Position numbers and translations under genes: made by a program. The notes beneath the pieces are model-generated. The model worked only from the letters and a program-made list of their open reading frames with translations. It ran no database searches and was not told the origin of the DNA. From Antilocapra americana (lineage: Eukaryota; Chordata; Mammalia; Artiodactyla; Antilocapridae): a stretch of DNA of 64,000 bases. Below, in pieces: positions 1 through 10,880 of this stretch. Positions within the stretch are counted from its first letter, which is position 1. Each line of letters begins with the position of its first letter. The DNA lies in the NCBI GenBank assembly GCA_007570785.1, contig ML660201.1, forward strand, positions 34,557,405-34,621,404, given 5' to 3'.

Positions 1-75
1 TCAACATCACTCATTATCAGAGAAATGCAAATCAAAACCACAATGAGGTACCACTTTACACCAGTCAGAACTTTC
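1..75 (+). mobile_element. L1 LINE fragment, cut by window start
   Basis: The first bases match the L1 ORF2 3' region that reads 'aaatgcaaatcaaaaccaca' followed by a 'caccagtcagaa' block. The element is in sense orientation and is truncated by the window edge. No open frame remains. Confidence 0.6.
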
Positions 76-117
76 AATTTTATATCCAGGCTCTCCATAC
101 CACGAGCAGTATCACCT

Positions 118-248
118 TGAGCAAGTTAGGTTAGCCTCTGGGGTACCCATTCAGCTTTTTCATTTGTTAAACAGCAGTGGTATCCAACAAAGGTACCCAC
201 TTCATGGGGTTATTGCGAGGATTAAATGAGTTACTAGGTACATTCTAG
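118..248 (+). mobile_element. MIR SINE relic
   Basis: The stretch follows the 3' half of MIR in sense orientation. It has a 'tttgttaaacagcagtgg' segment where MIR has 'ctgtaaaatggggataa', then 'cacttcatggggttatt' and 'gaggattaaatgagtta'. It is diverged, and only the central and 3' parts are clear. Confidence 0.55.
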
Positions 249-249
249 A

Positions 250-271
250 ATATATATATATATATATATAA
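250..271. repeat. (TA)n microsatellite
   Basis: About ten uninterrupted TA dinucleotides sit directly after the MIR relic. They probably arose from the AT-rich MIR tail. Confidence 0.9.
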
Positions 272-1385
272 CTGTTTACTGTTTCAGTCTTTCCTCCTGG
301 CCAGAGCCTGCTGATTTCAGATTTGAGGCCATTTTTCCTTCATATTTTGATATAGTTTAGGTCTCCAAGCTCTGTGCTCACTCCCACACTCCCTGTATTT
401 CCATATGTGCATTACCATTGTTACCAAAACCTAAGTCCAGGTGCCTGACTCACAGTGGAACACAGGTGTATCCAGGACCACCCACAGAGATGGGTGATTC
501 ATGCCTTAAAAGCCTCAAAGTCCCCAAAAGCTTTCAGCAAAGCCCTTTTCTAGGAAAGGTGAGGGAGGGGCATGGTGAGTTGTTGCAAATTCTGCTGTCA
601 GAGCCTTTGTTCTTCAGGTAATGGTCAGATAACAAAATTCCTGTAGATCTCCAATAAACGAATGCTATTCTCTGTTCTGACAAGAGAGGGCGAGATCCCT
701 TGGGTACAGCTTTCATTCACCCTCTGAGGTTCCGGTCCAGGCTGAGAGGAGGTAGGTCTCAACTGGCCCTCCCTCAAGGCCAGGTCCCCAGGCCGCGCCC
801 AGCTGAGGAAGCCAGAAGGCAACCCAGCTGCCCTCAGGCCACGCAAACAGCGGGTCAAGGGGGGACCAGGTCCTGCAGACTCTGACCCAAGCAGATGGCC
901 ACTGCCGTCAGGTCCCAGAGGTGGGGATGGGGGAGAGGTTCACCATCACCTCTAGGCCTGGGCCTGGCCAGTGAGCAGCCTAGACGAGGGCTCTGGAGCC
1001 CTGCAGGACACAGCCCCCAGCCTATTCCCTCGGCTCCCTGGCTCACCCGCCAGCCTATGGCCAGGGACTAGGTTTCAGGGCTCTGGGGAGAAGGCTGGAA
1101 TGTGCCTCTTACCTTGCTCTCCACCTGAGGACCACCACTCTGACAGGTGGCTGACCCCCTCACTAACGGATGCTCCTTGACAGCTGGTTGCTTGTGGGCA
1201 GGGCCTACTGCTGTGCCGACCAATGGCTGAGTGGGACCCCCCTCCTGGTAACAACAGGGTGCAGGTAAAAGGGCACAGCAACCGCAGCATATTTGGCCGC
1301 ACACTGTTACACCATCACACTTGTAATGATTATGTCAGGTACCCTATGCTTTACTCATGTACACAAAACATACTGTTTGAGCTGC
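272..1385. other. Unassigned sequence, no gene seen
   Basis: From about 680 to 1290 the sequence is noticeably GC-richer than its surroundings but is not a CpG island. Short overlapping open frames occur on both strands, none with recognisable motifs. No repeat family was recognised. Confidence 0.6.
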
Positions 1386-1389
1386 CACT

Positions 1390-1905
1390 GAGCGCCAGTA
1401 ACAGAGGGATCCAGCAGTGAATGAAAAAGATCCTTGCTCCAATGAGGCTCACACTTTGATGAGTGTTTGGAAGCAGGAAATAAGTACATGCTCAAACTAA
1501 GAAAACAATTCAGAGCTTAAATATTACAGGAAAAAATGCAACACTATAACGGTGGCTCAGATGGTAAAGAATCTGCTGCAGTGCTGGAGACCTGGGTTCA
1601 ATCCCTGGGTCGGGAAGATATCCTGAGGAAGGGAATGGCTACCTACTCCAGTATTCTTGCCTGGAAATTCCATGGACAAAGGAGCTACAGTTCTCAGGGT
1701 CTCAAGGAGTCAGATACAACTGAGTGACTAACATGTTTAGTCTCATAATGAGATAAGGCATGATTGAGCAGGATGCACTATTTTTAGTTGGGTGGTCTTT
1801 TAAAAAGTGACATTTCAACTGAGCCCTGTTTAATCAAAAAGAGTCAGCCATATGCATACCTGTGGGAAGAGAGCTCCAGGCAATGGAAACACCTAGCAAA
1901 GTTGG
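1390..1905 (-). mobile_element. L2 LINE relic, split by a Bov-tA SINE
   Basis: The left part (about 1390-1545) reads as the antisense of the L2 3' end: a 'cagcagtgaatgaaaaagat' block followed by a 'gaggctcacactttgatga' block. The right part (about 1736-1905) continues the same antisense L2 with a 'ggtggtctttta' block, 'gtgacatttcaactgag' and a 'gagagctccaggca' block. The intervening 190 bases are a younger Bov-tA, so the two halves belong to one element. Confidence 0.65.
1546..1735 (+). mobile_element. Bov-tA SINE
   Basis: The tRNA-derived head ('ggtggctcagatggtaaag') with the box-B-like 'gggttcaatccctgg' is followed by the BovA body ('cctactccagtattcttgcc') and the 'gagtcagatacaactgag' tail. 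It lies inside an L2 relic. Confidence 0.9.
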
Positions 1906-2185
1906 GACTGACCTAAGACTTGTGACTCTACTCCTTCCCTTTCCTTCAGTGAATGCACAAGCAGCCACCCCACCTGCTTCTGATGTCTTGAAGTCATCAG
2001 ACAGGAGGGTGCCTCCCCAGCTACACCTACCACAGACTGCCCTTTCTCCTGCTATGGGGAACCTGCCAGAGGAATTAATTCCAAAAAAAAATTTAAAAGG
2101 ACAGGCCAGAGTTTATAGAATGCATCAGGTCTCTGATCATCATGGACAAAAGTATTACAAAATTGTGAATTTTATCATCGAGGGC
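1906..2185. other. Unassigned sequence between L2 and MER20
   Basis: No repeat or gene was recognised. A 150-residue open frame passes through it, but that frame begins in L2 and ends in MER20. It is treated here as accidental. Confidence 0.5.
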
Positions 2186-2395
2186 AGCGGTTTGCAACTG
2201 AAGTATATTCTGTACCCTTTAAACACCCCAGGAAACTTGACAGTATGTGAAGACACATTTGACTGTCACAACCTGATGGGGAGCACTACTGGTGTCCAGA
2301 ATATGAGCTGCTAACCATCTCATGGTGTACAGTTTGCCAACCCCCCTACAACAAAGAATTATCCAGCCCCAAATGCCAATACTACCTGACCTAGA
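2186..2395 (+). mobile_element. MER20 DNA transposon relic
   Basis: The order of blocks matches MER20: a 'gcagcggtttgcaactgaa' start, 'gactgtcacaacctgatggg', 'agcactactggtgtcc', then the diagnostic 'acaacaaagaattatccagc' followed by 'cccaaatgccaat'. MER20 is a non-autonomous hAT-Charlie family of placental mammals. This assignment removes the case for a gene here. Confidence 0.75.
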
Positions 2396-4016
2396 AGGTG
2401 GTCTCCTTCAAACCTCTTCCCCTGCCTCCAGCTGCATTCTTAACTATGACAGTACTGGTCTCTTCCTCTGCAATAGTCCTCTGCCTTCGCCAGCTGACAC
2501 ACTTCAATATATGAAATTAAGGGTAAACAGCAGGGGCCTCAAGAGAGTAATGTATGTCCCTGAGGATGAGCAGATTAGAGAATACTGTGTTCTCTGGTGT
2601 CTCCCTTGCCAAGGATACTGCTTTCTTTATCTCCTACTGACCAAGAATTCACCCACTTTGACAGACTGATCTAGGGGTGGCAAAGAGGGCTCACCCTGCA
2701 TTACAACTCTGATCAATTGGTAGTGTCTGTTCAGAGCACTATATTGATTCTCATAAGGATTCCCATGGCCACCTTCAGACTTGCAAAAAAAGTGTAATCA
2801 ACTAGTGATGTCTGCCATGAGTGCAGCACAGTATCAGGGCTGTGCTATCCCTTCATGAAGGAACAGCCAAGTTTTACTCTAACACTGACTTGATCCCACA
2901 ATTTGTAGTGCTCTGGACTAGATGCAGGACTCTACATAAAGTTCGCAGTTCACACACTCAAACTCCGCGCCAACAACCTGCGTAAGTCAGTGAGCAGATA
3001 ACGATGCTTTGTTTTCCTCACTCTCTTGCTTCTGTCCTTAAGCCAGCTCAGTTGTTACATGGTGGGAGGCAGCAAGGCCTGAGCACCAACACCCATGATT
3101 AAAGGAGCACTTTCTGGCCTCACTCTGGTAAAGTTCCACTCGGTGGTAAACACCAGGAGCATTATCATCCTTTTCTTCTTACTTCTAATGCACCATAGCA
3201 ATGGCATGCTCTTAAGGGAATGGCTCTTATCAAGCATTTTACTTGATTCCTGGCATGTGTGTGAGGGCATGCCTGCAGGCCACTCATCAGCAAATCCAAT
3301 CATCTTCTTTGGTGCTTGCTTGGCATTCCCTCCCAGACTTCTTCATCATACCCTTATGAGTGCAAGGATTCCATCTTTCTATCTTCCTTTATCCATCTGT
3401 CTTATCTAGGTTTTAAAGCATTGCTGGTTCTATAAACCTATGTCTCTCATGCTGGAATCTCTTCTTCATCAGCATCATAATTAAGCCTTCTGTGCATATT
3501 ATATCTAGTTCTTGCACCCTGACCTTGCCTCTGCCATTGGTCACTCTGCTGTCAATTTTGCTTTGTTCTGAACAAGCTCATCACATCACAAGCTCATCTC
3601 ATCCATCACACTATATCATGCCATTCTGTCTTGCTGAAGCTCATACACACATGGCCCTATTCTTTCTCTTCTGGTCATATAAAGAGCGTACGTAAGCCTA
3701 CTTTTCATGACATTTCCTCCTTTTGTGTTTATTTTTTGACTGCTCCGCTTCCATTTCCCTCCCTATAGTATTTTCTTTGGGGGAATTACTCAAATATTTT
3801 TGGGGGAATTCCCTTATTCTATTTTAGGGAGTTACCTGTTCTGCATTTTGTTCAACAATGACCTAATCTTATATCTGCCAATGGGGCTTTAAAATCTGTC
3901 CCTATTTCCCTTGACGCACCTATTTTTAGAATGATGGAGCTGACTTCTCCCCTTAAGTGGAGGCTAAACTTTGTGACTCCTTTCAAAGGAAACACTGTTA
4001 CAACAGGGATGGTGTG
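2396..4016. other. Unassigned sequence, no gene supported
   Basis: Open frames of 115 residues (2322-2669, starting inside MER20) and 104 residues (3095-3409) occur, plus one of 82 residues on the minus strand at 3055-3303. None shows a family motif, splice context or poly-A-tailed processed-copy structure. The 3300-3700 part is rich in 'catc' and 'ctcat' but is not a clean tandem repeat. Confidence 0.5.
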
Positions 4017-4123
4017 GATGGTTGCCATTCCCTCCTCCAGCAGATCTTCCCAAACCAAGACTGAACTCACGTCTCCTGCATTGCAGGCGGATTCTTTACC
4101 TGCTGAGCCACCTGGGAAGCCCC
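4017..4123 (-). mobile_element. Bov-tA SINE, partial
   Basis: This is the antisense tRNA-related portion: 'gttgccattccctcctccag', 'cagatcttcccaaacc', 'ctcctgcattgcaggcggat' and the terminal 'gagccacctgggaagcc'. The BovA tail part is missing, so the copy is 3'-truncated relative to its own strand. Confidence 0.85.
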
Positions 4124-5004
4124 GGCTCCAAGCCTCAGGAAACAGCAATGCCAAGACTACTCCCAGATACCTTGTCACCCAACAAAACATCTTCCCTTCT
4201 CTTCCTTTGCTAAAGCTTCTTAGAGCTAACCCACCCCCCACATTTTCAAGTCCTTAAGGCTTAAGACTGTTCCCTTATTCTATTATTAGAGAATCATAAG
4301 CAGAGAGTACTTACAGAAAAAAAAAAAACAGGTATGAAACATTTATATGTTACTGTTTGTCTTTTTGTCAGATTTTGAATGTTGGTGGTCCCTGAGCTGG
4401 AGGGAGAATTCCCACCCATCACGTATCTTTTCAAACTTAAGACCTGACAGCCGGGAGATTTAACCAAGAGTGTTCTTGGTGGGTTAAGAAAAGAGGATGT
4501 TGTCAGCCTAGGAACTGAAGATGTTGGATGAAAAGCGGCGATACCTGAACTAATACTGTTTCTGAAAGAGAAGCTGATTTAGGATGTCTCGGGAAAAGGT
4601 GATTGAAAACTTCTCCCATGCCCCCTCCCTCTAGACGGGGGATGTTGACTTGCCCACAGAGTTAGTTTTATCATTTTCTTCCTTGAATTTCTATAAAAAC
4701 CTGTTTTGTCAGAAAGGGAGCTCTCGAAGTTTCATTTTTAGGCTAATAGCTTTTCTTGAAAGAAAGATCTTGAGTCTTGTGATATGATGAATCACTGAAC
4801 TGAAGGGCAGAGAGTCCTATCATGGAAAAGGCAGGCCAGCCCCAGAATTAATTAACTGTGGATCTGATATCATACAAGGGACTGTCCAATGTAGGGGTAT
4901 AATCACCCCAAGGGGGTAAATATGCAGCCAGCAACAGCTGGTCTCTGTGCAGTAGTTCAACCATAGATGGCTGGTTATGCTTGAGTGGTTATTATTAGGT
5001 TATT
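4124..5004. other. Unassigned sequence
   Basis: There is an A-run at about 4317-4329 and otherwise mixed sequence. No gene or repeat was recognised. Confidence 0.5.
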
Positions 5005-5150
5005 CTTAAGTAATAGCTAACTTTATTAGGCTGCTTACGATGGACCGAACACTGTTCTCAATGCTTTCCCTGCTTTCATTTATTAAATCCTTAAAAATTC
5101 AAGGAAATTGAGGTAAAGCAAGATTAAAAGACAGAGGGTGGAGCTTTAGA
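5005..5150 (-). mobile_element. MIR SINE relic
   Basis: Antisense MIR order is visible: 'aacactgttctcaatgcttt', 'catttattaaatccttaaaa', then 'gaaattgaggtaaagcaaga' where MIR has the antisense 'gaaactgaggcacagaga'. Confidence 0.55.
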
Positions 5151-5322
5151 TAGATGCAAATGCATTTTTAGGGTTTTAATTACTGAAGCTGTAAAATAGG
5201 AGACATATTCATCTTTACAACTAAGAAACATTTTTTTTAATCCTAAGGGATGATTTTGTATCTACTAAATAAGAAAAAGAGGGGAAAAAAAGAAAAACTG
5301 AAGTACAATATCCAATGCAGAT

Positions 5323-5547
5323 GGGCTTTCCAAGTGGCACTAGCGGTAAAGAACCCTTCTGTCAATGCAAGATACATGAGACACAGGTTCGATCCCTTTG
5401 TCAGGAAGATCCTCTGGAGGAGGTCATAGCAACCCACTCCAGTATTCCTGCCTGGAGAATCCCACGGACAGAGGATCCTGGAGGGCTACAGTCCACAGGA
5501 CCAGAAAGAGTTGGACATAAATGAAATGACTTAGCAGCAGCAACAGC
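5323..5547 (+). mobile_element. Bov-tA SINE with target duplication
   Basis: The full-length structure is tRNA head, box-B-like 'aggttcgatccc', BovA body and a 'gcagcagcaacagc' tail. A 13-base target-site duplication (atccaatgcagat / atccattgcagat, one mismatch) flanks it at 5310-5322 and 5548-5560. This fixes both ends. Confidence 0.95.
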
Positions 5548-5714
5548 ATCCATTGCAGATAAAGCTATAGTGATAAAGTATATGCATTAAAGAAATAGTG
5601 TACATACACAATATAATGTCAGTACATGCAATATTTAGTACAGATTAAACATACAACATTTGTTATCTGTTACTGCTAGTTATTACTATTATTATTTTAC
5701 ATGCAATGGAAAGA

Positions 5715-5900
5715 CAACATTTACAAGCTGTGTGACCTTAAGGGAACTTGAACAGTCTTTCTGATTCTCTGAATCTCATCACCCTATTTCAAAAATAGGC
5801 ATCATTATTGTACCTAGCACACAGGGCTGTTGTCTAAAGTACTTAGCACAGCGCCTAATACACAATAAACACTCAACAAACAGACAGTAGTCATTTTGTT
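5715..5900 (+). mobile_element. MIR SINE relic
   Basis: Sense MIR core and 3' part: 'acaagctgtgtgaccttaag', 'gattctctgaatctcatc', 'attattgtacctagcacac' and 'cagcgcctaatacacaataa'. The order is collinear with MIR. Confidence 0.7.
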
Positions 5901-5986
5901 ACCGTTATTACTGTCATTGCATATATTTTGCCAGCAGCACTGAAAATGTGTTCCATGCTTCTGGAAGAACACTAGGATAAATTCAC

Positions 5987-6165
5987 GTGAAAGTGAAAGT
6001 TGCTCAGTCGTGTCCAACTCTTTATGACCCCATGGACTATAGTCCATGGAGTTCTCCAGGCCAGAATACTGGAGTGGGCAGCCTATCCCTTCTCCAGAGG
6101 ATCTTCCTGACCCTGGAATTGAACCAGAGTCTCCTGAACTGCAGGCAGATTCTTTACCAACTGAG
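5987..6165 (-). mobile_element. Bov-tA SINE with target duplication
   Basis: Antisense copy reading 'tgctcagtcgtgtccaactc', 'ggccagaatactggagtgg' and 'ctgcaggcagattctttacc'. The 9-base duplication taaattcac lies at 5978-5986 and 6166-6174. The head is truncated before the terminal 'ccagggaagcc'. Confidence 0.92.
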
Positions 6166-6593
6166 TAAATTCACATACTAAGAGTCATAAGGAGGTTATT
6201 TCCACTTCTAGAAATTTATTATAAGGAAATAATTCAACAGAGTTAAGAAGCAACAGGAAAATTGCCTTTGGTAGCATAATAATCTTCAATAATCTTCAAT
6301 AATCTTGTGGTTTAGGCAAAGAAGCATGGACCTCCAACAACTCTGAATAACATGGAAACTGGGGCCAGAAGCCAGCATCCAGTATGATTTTCCCCTCAAG
6401 CATCAGAAGTGTTAGATAATCAGTAGTCAAGCCCTGAAGCAAGTCTAGTTTAAACCTATTATCACCCACCATGTGTGGGTTATGATAGCACACTGCTTTT
6501 CATATGGTGGTATAAACTATTAGACCCATATCTTGACAAAGGTGCCTCTTTAAACTGAAGATTTTTTAAAATAAACTTTGCCCCATAAACATG

Positions 6594-6870
6594 TTGCTGC
6601 TGCTGCTAAGTCACTTCAGTCGTGTCCGACTCTGTGCAACCCCATAGAGGGCAGCCCACCAGGCTCCCCTGTCCTGGGACTCTGCAGGCAAGTCCCACTG
6701 GAGTGAGTTGCCATTTCCTTCTCCAATGTATGAAAGTGAAAAGTGAAAGGGAAGTCACTCAGTCGTGTCTGACTCCTAGTGACCCAATGGACTGCAGCCT
6801 ACCAGGCTCCTCCATCTGTGGGATTTTCCAGGCCAGAGTACTGGAGTGGGGTGCTGTTGCCTTCTCCCCT
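6594..6870 (-). mobile_element. BOV-A2 dimeric SINE with target duplication
   Basis: Two BovA monomers in antisense order are joined by a 'gtgaaaagtgaaag' linker and preceded by the (gctgct)n remnant of the tail. ataaacatg is duplicated at 6585-6593 and 6871-6879. The first monomer is shortened internally. Confidence 0.93.
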
Positions 6871-6879
6871 ATAAACATG

Positions 6880-7479
6880 AGATGACTGCCAACTTTATTT
6901 GATGCTGACACTCAGAGCTTCTCTAGTGGTTAATACTGGCTTTTAGTTAAAGCACTGTTTAAAGGGTTATTAGATAAAAGGGGTGAACATATTTCTATTC
7001 TCTCAGAGCTAAAATTCTGGAGCAGTGAATCTGAACAGAATGAGTGTTCACATTTGTTTAGTTAGACCTTGGCAGTGTGGCCTATAGCAATTTAAAATAC
7101 TTACTGCCCAAGGAATTCTGGGGAGCATTTTCTCTTTAGAATAAAGCTGAATGCCTCCTTTGATCCAAAAAGGTTGAACATTATTTGCTTTAAGGGTAAG
7201 AGGTTTTGCCATGAAAGGAAAAAAAAAAAGAAAGAAAGAAAACTGGGGACAGGGGGAAAGAAGGAAGGAAGAAAAAAATCCAGCTATTTATCAGTAAGGA
7301 GAGGGAAATAAATGGTGGGATATTTGATCCTGTTCAATATCACACAGCTTTCCCAATGAACCATTTAGGTCCATATGTAACAAAACAATAAATGTTCAAC
7401 ACATATTTTTCAGTGATTTATAGTTGAGTCCAGATACAGAACAATGCATACAGAATATCATTTATGCTAAAGACTCCCA
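6880..7479. other. Unassigned sequence with purine-rich tract
   Basis: A purine-only, GA-rich low-complexity tract occupies about 7218-7276 (A-run, gaaa and ggaa repeats). The remainder was not recognised. Confidence 0.5.
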
Positions 7480-7700
7480 CTCATACCATTTAGTTTCACA
7501 GACATATGCATATAGAAAAGCATAAAAAAAAGTCTAGAAAAATCAAAATATACTCACTACAGTGCTTGCCTCTGAGGAAGGAGGCCAGATGGGAAGTGGG
7601 ATGTGAATCAAGAAAAATACCTATGATATTTTAGTACGGCTTTTTTCCCCAAGAATAATTCATTCATACATTATTTGTGTTAAAAAAAAGTCAATAAAAA
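7480..7700 (+). mobile_element. Possible old L1 3'-UTR fragment
   Basis: 'aaaagtctagaaaaatcaaa', 'actcactacagtgcttgcct' and a T-rich end with 'aaaaaaaagtcaataaaaag' resemble 3' tails of old L1 elements. The match is loose. Confidence 0.3.
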
Positions 7701-7849
7701 GAAAATGTTGCTTACTGAGTGACAGCATGAAGAAAATGGAGACCTAGCTCATCACTACTTTCCAGGAAAAGTTTCCATTTGGGCTGGATATTATGGCTGA
7801 ACCGTCAGGCACCTGAGGTGTAACTAAATTCCTGGGACAATGATGAATA

Positions 7850-7975
7850 ATACCATTTTCCATTTGTCCAGCACTTGGCAGTTTTCAAAGTACTCACCCC
7901 ATACATTACTCCCTTGAGGCTCACGACAGCCTTATAAGGATGCTGCTCCATTCCCTAGATGATGGTCAAGATCAC
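7850..7975 (-). mobile_element. Possible MIR relic
   Basis: 'ccagcacttggcagttttca', 'tactcaccccatacattac' and 'gaggctcacgacagccttat' follow antisense MIR order, but divergence is high. Confidence 0.35.
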
Positions 7976-8644
7976 AGAGAAAAAAACAAACTTCCAAGAC
8001 TCCATAAACAGACACACACACACCACAAACACACAGTGCCATTTCCTCAAGGATTGTGAAGAACGTTATTTTAGGGGCCCTTCTGTGTAGATGGACATCC
8101 TTCAGGTTGGGTAAATGCAGGATGGAAAATGTAATCTGGAGAGTTTATGTACAATGGTGTAACCTGAGAATCTATTTGATTTTTGCCTCTGAAACCAGAG
8201 AGCAGTATCTTTTCTGAAAACTTGACTCTTACTGCCTGGAATTAGGTAATCTAATATTCCATTCTGAGTATACTAATAAAAGACCTTGAAGGAGGGACCT
8301 GCAATACCATTACTGGGACTGATTCTGTATCTTTTTTTCTCCATGATAAACTTACCATTACACATATATGAATTACTGATGGTGCATTTTAGTTAGGCAC
8401 TACAGTTGCTAGTCCTAATGGAGGTGGAGATGACTGATAACATGAGCTCACACTTAGAAGGCTCTGCTCATCACTCACATCTGATACGAGGCAGCACAGT
8501 CTGAGAAAGGGCAATAGACATGGTTCTCAAGGACCACAGAAGTTGGGCACTTCTGAATAATTATTAATATTTTGCCTCTGCTATTTTCCAGCCATGAGAC
8601 TTTGGGCTGGTAAGTTTCAATTTCCTCATCTTTAGTTCAGGCAG
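7976..8644. other. Unassigned sequence
   Basis: There is a short (CA)-rich patch near 8012-8035. No gene or repeat family was recognised. Confidence 0.5.
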
Positions 8645-9090
8645 ACTCTATGACTCTGGATCCCATTCATCTGGGTTCACATCTCATCTCTGCCACTAAT
8701 CTTCCTGTGATTGCCACCAAGTCACTTACATGTCTAACTTTTCTCATCTTTATGAGCGGTAATAACTGTACCCACTTCATAAGGTTGTTGTGAGAATTAA
8801 GCCAGTATGCATATACACACACACAGAGATATATATCTGAGTCAGGAAGATCCCCTGGAGGAGAGCGTGGCAACTTACTCCAGTATTCTTGCCTGGAGAA
8901 TCCCATGGACAGACGAGCCTGGTGGACAGCAGTCTATAGCATCACAAGGAGTCAGACACAACTGAAGAGACAGCACATATGCACACATCGATATATATAT
9001 AGTATATGTGGTACATAAATTCTCACGGGAGTTTGAAATTATGATTATTTCCCTAACAGTATGCAGCATATAGCAAGTCCTCAATAAATA
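8645..9090 (+). mobile_element. MIR SINE relic, split by a younger SINE
   Basis: 8645-8815 gives the 5' and central MIR in sense ('ctctgccactaatcttcc', 'cacttcataaggttgttgtg', 'agaattaagccagtatgc'). The 3' end 'gcatatagcaagtcctcaat' resumes near 9062. Between them lie a CA patch, a Bov-tA and a TA patch. A BovB then landed immediately after. Confidence 0.7.
8838..8975 (+). mobile_element. Bov-tA SINE, 5'-truncated
   Basis: It begins inside the body at 'gagtcaggaagatcccctgg' and continues through 'ccagtattcttgcctggaga' to 'gagtcagacacaactgaaga'. The tRNA-related head is missing. Confidence 0.88.
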
Positions 9091-9099
9091 GTGCTACTG

Positions 9100-10111
9100 G
9101 TGAACACCAGACCACCTGACCTGCCTCTTGAGAAACCTGTATGCAGGTCAGGAAGCAACAGCTGGAACTGGACATGGAACAACAGACTGGTTCCAAATAG
9201 GAAAAGGAGTATGTCAAGGCTGTATATTGTCACCGTGCTTATTTAACTTATATGCAGAGTACATCATGAGAAACGCTGGGCTGGAGGAAGCACAAGCTGG
9301 AATCAAGATTGCCAGGAGAAATATCAATAACCTCAGATATGTAGATGACACCACCCTTATGGCTGAAAGTGAAGAACTAAAGAGCCTCTTGATGAAAGTG
9401 AAAGAGGAGAGTGAAAAAGTTGGCTTAAAAACTAAGACCATGGCATCCGGTCCCATCACTTCATGGCAAATAGATGGGGAGACAGTGGAAACAGTGGCTG
9501 ACTTTATTTTTCTGGGCTCCAAAATCACTGCAGATGGTGAATGCAGCCATGAAATTAAAAGACACTTACTCCTTGGAAGGAAATTTATGACCAACCTAGA
9601 CAGCATATTGAAAAGCAGAGACATTACTTTGCCAACAAAGGTCCATCTAGTCAAGGCTATGGTTTTCCCAGTAGTCATGTATGGATCTGAGAGTTGGACT
9701 ATAAAGAAAGCTGAGCACAAAAGAATTGGTGCTTTTGAACTGTGGTGTTAGAGAAGACTTTTGAGAGTCCTTTGGACTGCAAGGAGATCCAACCAATCCA
9801 TTGTAAAGGAGATCAGTCCTGGGTGTTCATTGCAAGGACTGACGCTGAAAGCTGAAACTCCAATCCTTTGGTCACCTGAAGAACTGACTCATTTGAAAAT
9901 ACCCTGATGCTGGGAAAGATTGAGGGTGGGAGGAGAAGGAGACAACAGAGGATGAGATGGTTGGATGGCATCACCGACTCAATGGACACGAGTTTGGGTA
10001 GTTGGTCCAGGAGTTGGTGATGGACAGGGCAGCCTGGAGTGCTGTGGTTTGTCGGGCCACAAAGAGTCGGACATGACTGAGCGACTGAACTGAACTGAAC
10101 TGAACTGAATG
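9100..10111 (+). mobile_element. BovB LINE (RTE clade), 5'-truncated, with target duplication
   Basis: The element covers the later half of the reverse-transcriptase domain through the 3' end and terminates in the family's aactga repeats. A 9-base duplication, gtgctactg at 9091-9099 against gtgctattg at 10112-10120, fits target-primed insertion. BovB is an RTE-type LINE abundant in ruminants and is the presumed source of machinery for Bov-tA/BOV-A2 SINEs. The copy is dead: the 5' part is absent and the frame carries a premature stop. Confidence 0.95.
9128..9751 (+). pseudogene. BovB reverse-transcriptase remnant, 207 codons
   Basis: This open frame encodes part of a non-LTR reverse transcriptase. 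The palm motif reads YVDD at residues 71-74, where the other copies in this window read YADD or NADD, and it is followed by TTLMAESEE. Upstream is the GCILSPCLFNLYAEYIM block typical of the thumb-side RT region. An in-frame loss of about five residues is inferred near residue 101, where the sequence reads GLKTKT while the minus-strand copy at 62624-62875 has GLKLNIQKTK. The frame ends at a TAG directly after ELWC, where sister copies keep a sense codon. No catalytic first aspartate (motif A) is present. It is a fragment of a dead element and not a host gene. The ATG start is only the first in frame. Confidence 0.9.
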
Positions 10112-10120
10112 GTGCTATTG

Positions 10121-10559
10121 CTACTAATGACCTTCATATTTTTTCATATTCAGATAAACATGAGGCCAGATTGCTGCATTCAGGGAGAGGTGAAAAGTGG
10201 TACTCAGCAGAGGCCCATTACTTGAATGACTAAACAGATACAAATATTCTCAGAAAGCCAAAGAAATGCCTACATGAAACGGTGAGTCATAAAAGTACAC
10301 TGATGCCTGTTTTATGGACCTCATGTGTCACAGTGAGGCAGGGTCTGCAGTGGTTGATGGTGGGCCCCAGGGAGGGACCAAGAGAGTCCATTAGACCACC
10401 TTCAAACCTAGCTAGAATGTCCAACAGAGATGGAGAGAAACCTAGGAAGAGCCATCCTTGATGTTTTCTCCCATAAACAGGCCAACAGCTTATTGTTAGA
10501 AGCAGGTGGGTTGTGACAAAATTCCGTATATCTATTTTAATGATAATTAATCTGTTCAA
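10121..10559. other. Unassigned sequence
   Basis: No repeat was recognised. A 90-residue minus-strand frame (10287-10559) has no motifs. Confidence 0.5.
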
Positions 10560-10880
10560 AAAGTATTGAGGACTTTACTATATATAGCCCAGTACTATCT
10601 GTGGCACTAAGTTTATACCTGGTAGCATAACAGATATGATTCCTAGCTCCACAGGCTGAGAGGCTAAGGGGAAACATGAGACAAAGGACAAAGGACTCTG
10701 GAGGAACACAGTAAACTGTGGAGGCACCAGGAAACCCAGGGAGCACAGAACTTTCAAGAAGGGGAAAGGCATGGGTGAGTAACTGGGAGAAGTTAGAGGT
10801 GAGCGCTCCAGGCAGAGAGAACAGTGAGAGAAGGCACTGGGGAGAGGTGCTTTTTTAAGAGAATTTACAAAAAACCATCA
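10560..10880 (-). mobile_element. Probable L2 LINE relic
   Basis: 'cagatatgattcctagctcc' near the left end and a 'gagcgctccaggcagagaga' block followed by 'acagtgagagaaggcactg' at the right are collinear with antisense L2. The middle is diverged. Confidence 0.45.

Noticed and set aside
1862..2669. Adjacent open frames of 150 and 115 codons that look like a frameshifted processed pseudogene.
   Set aside because: The first frame begins in antisense L2 and ends in MER20, and the second begins in MER20. No protein family was recognised, so the frames are accidental.
9214..9720. 168-codon minus-strand frame opposite the BovB RT.
   Set aside because: It is the mirror of the RT remnant on the true coding strand. 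The same shadow appears opposite the other BovB copies.
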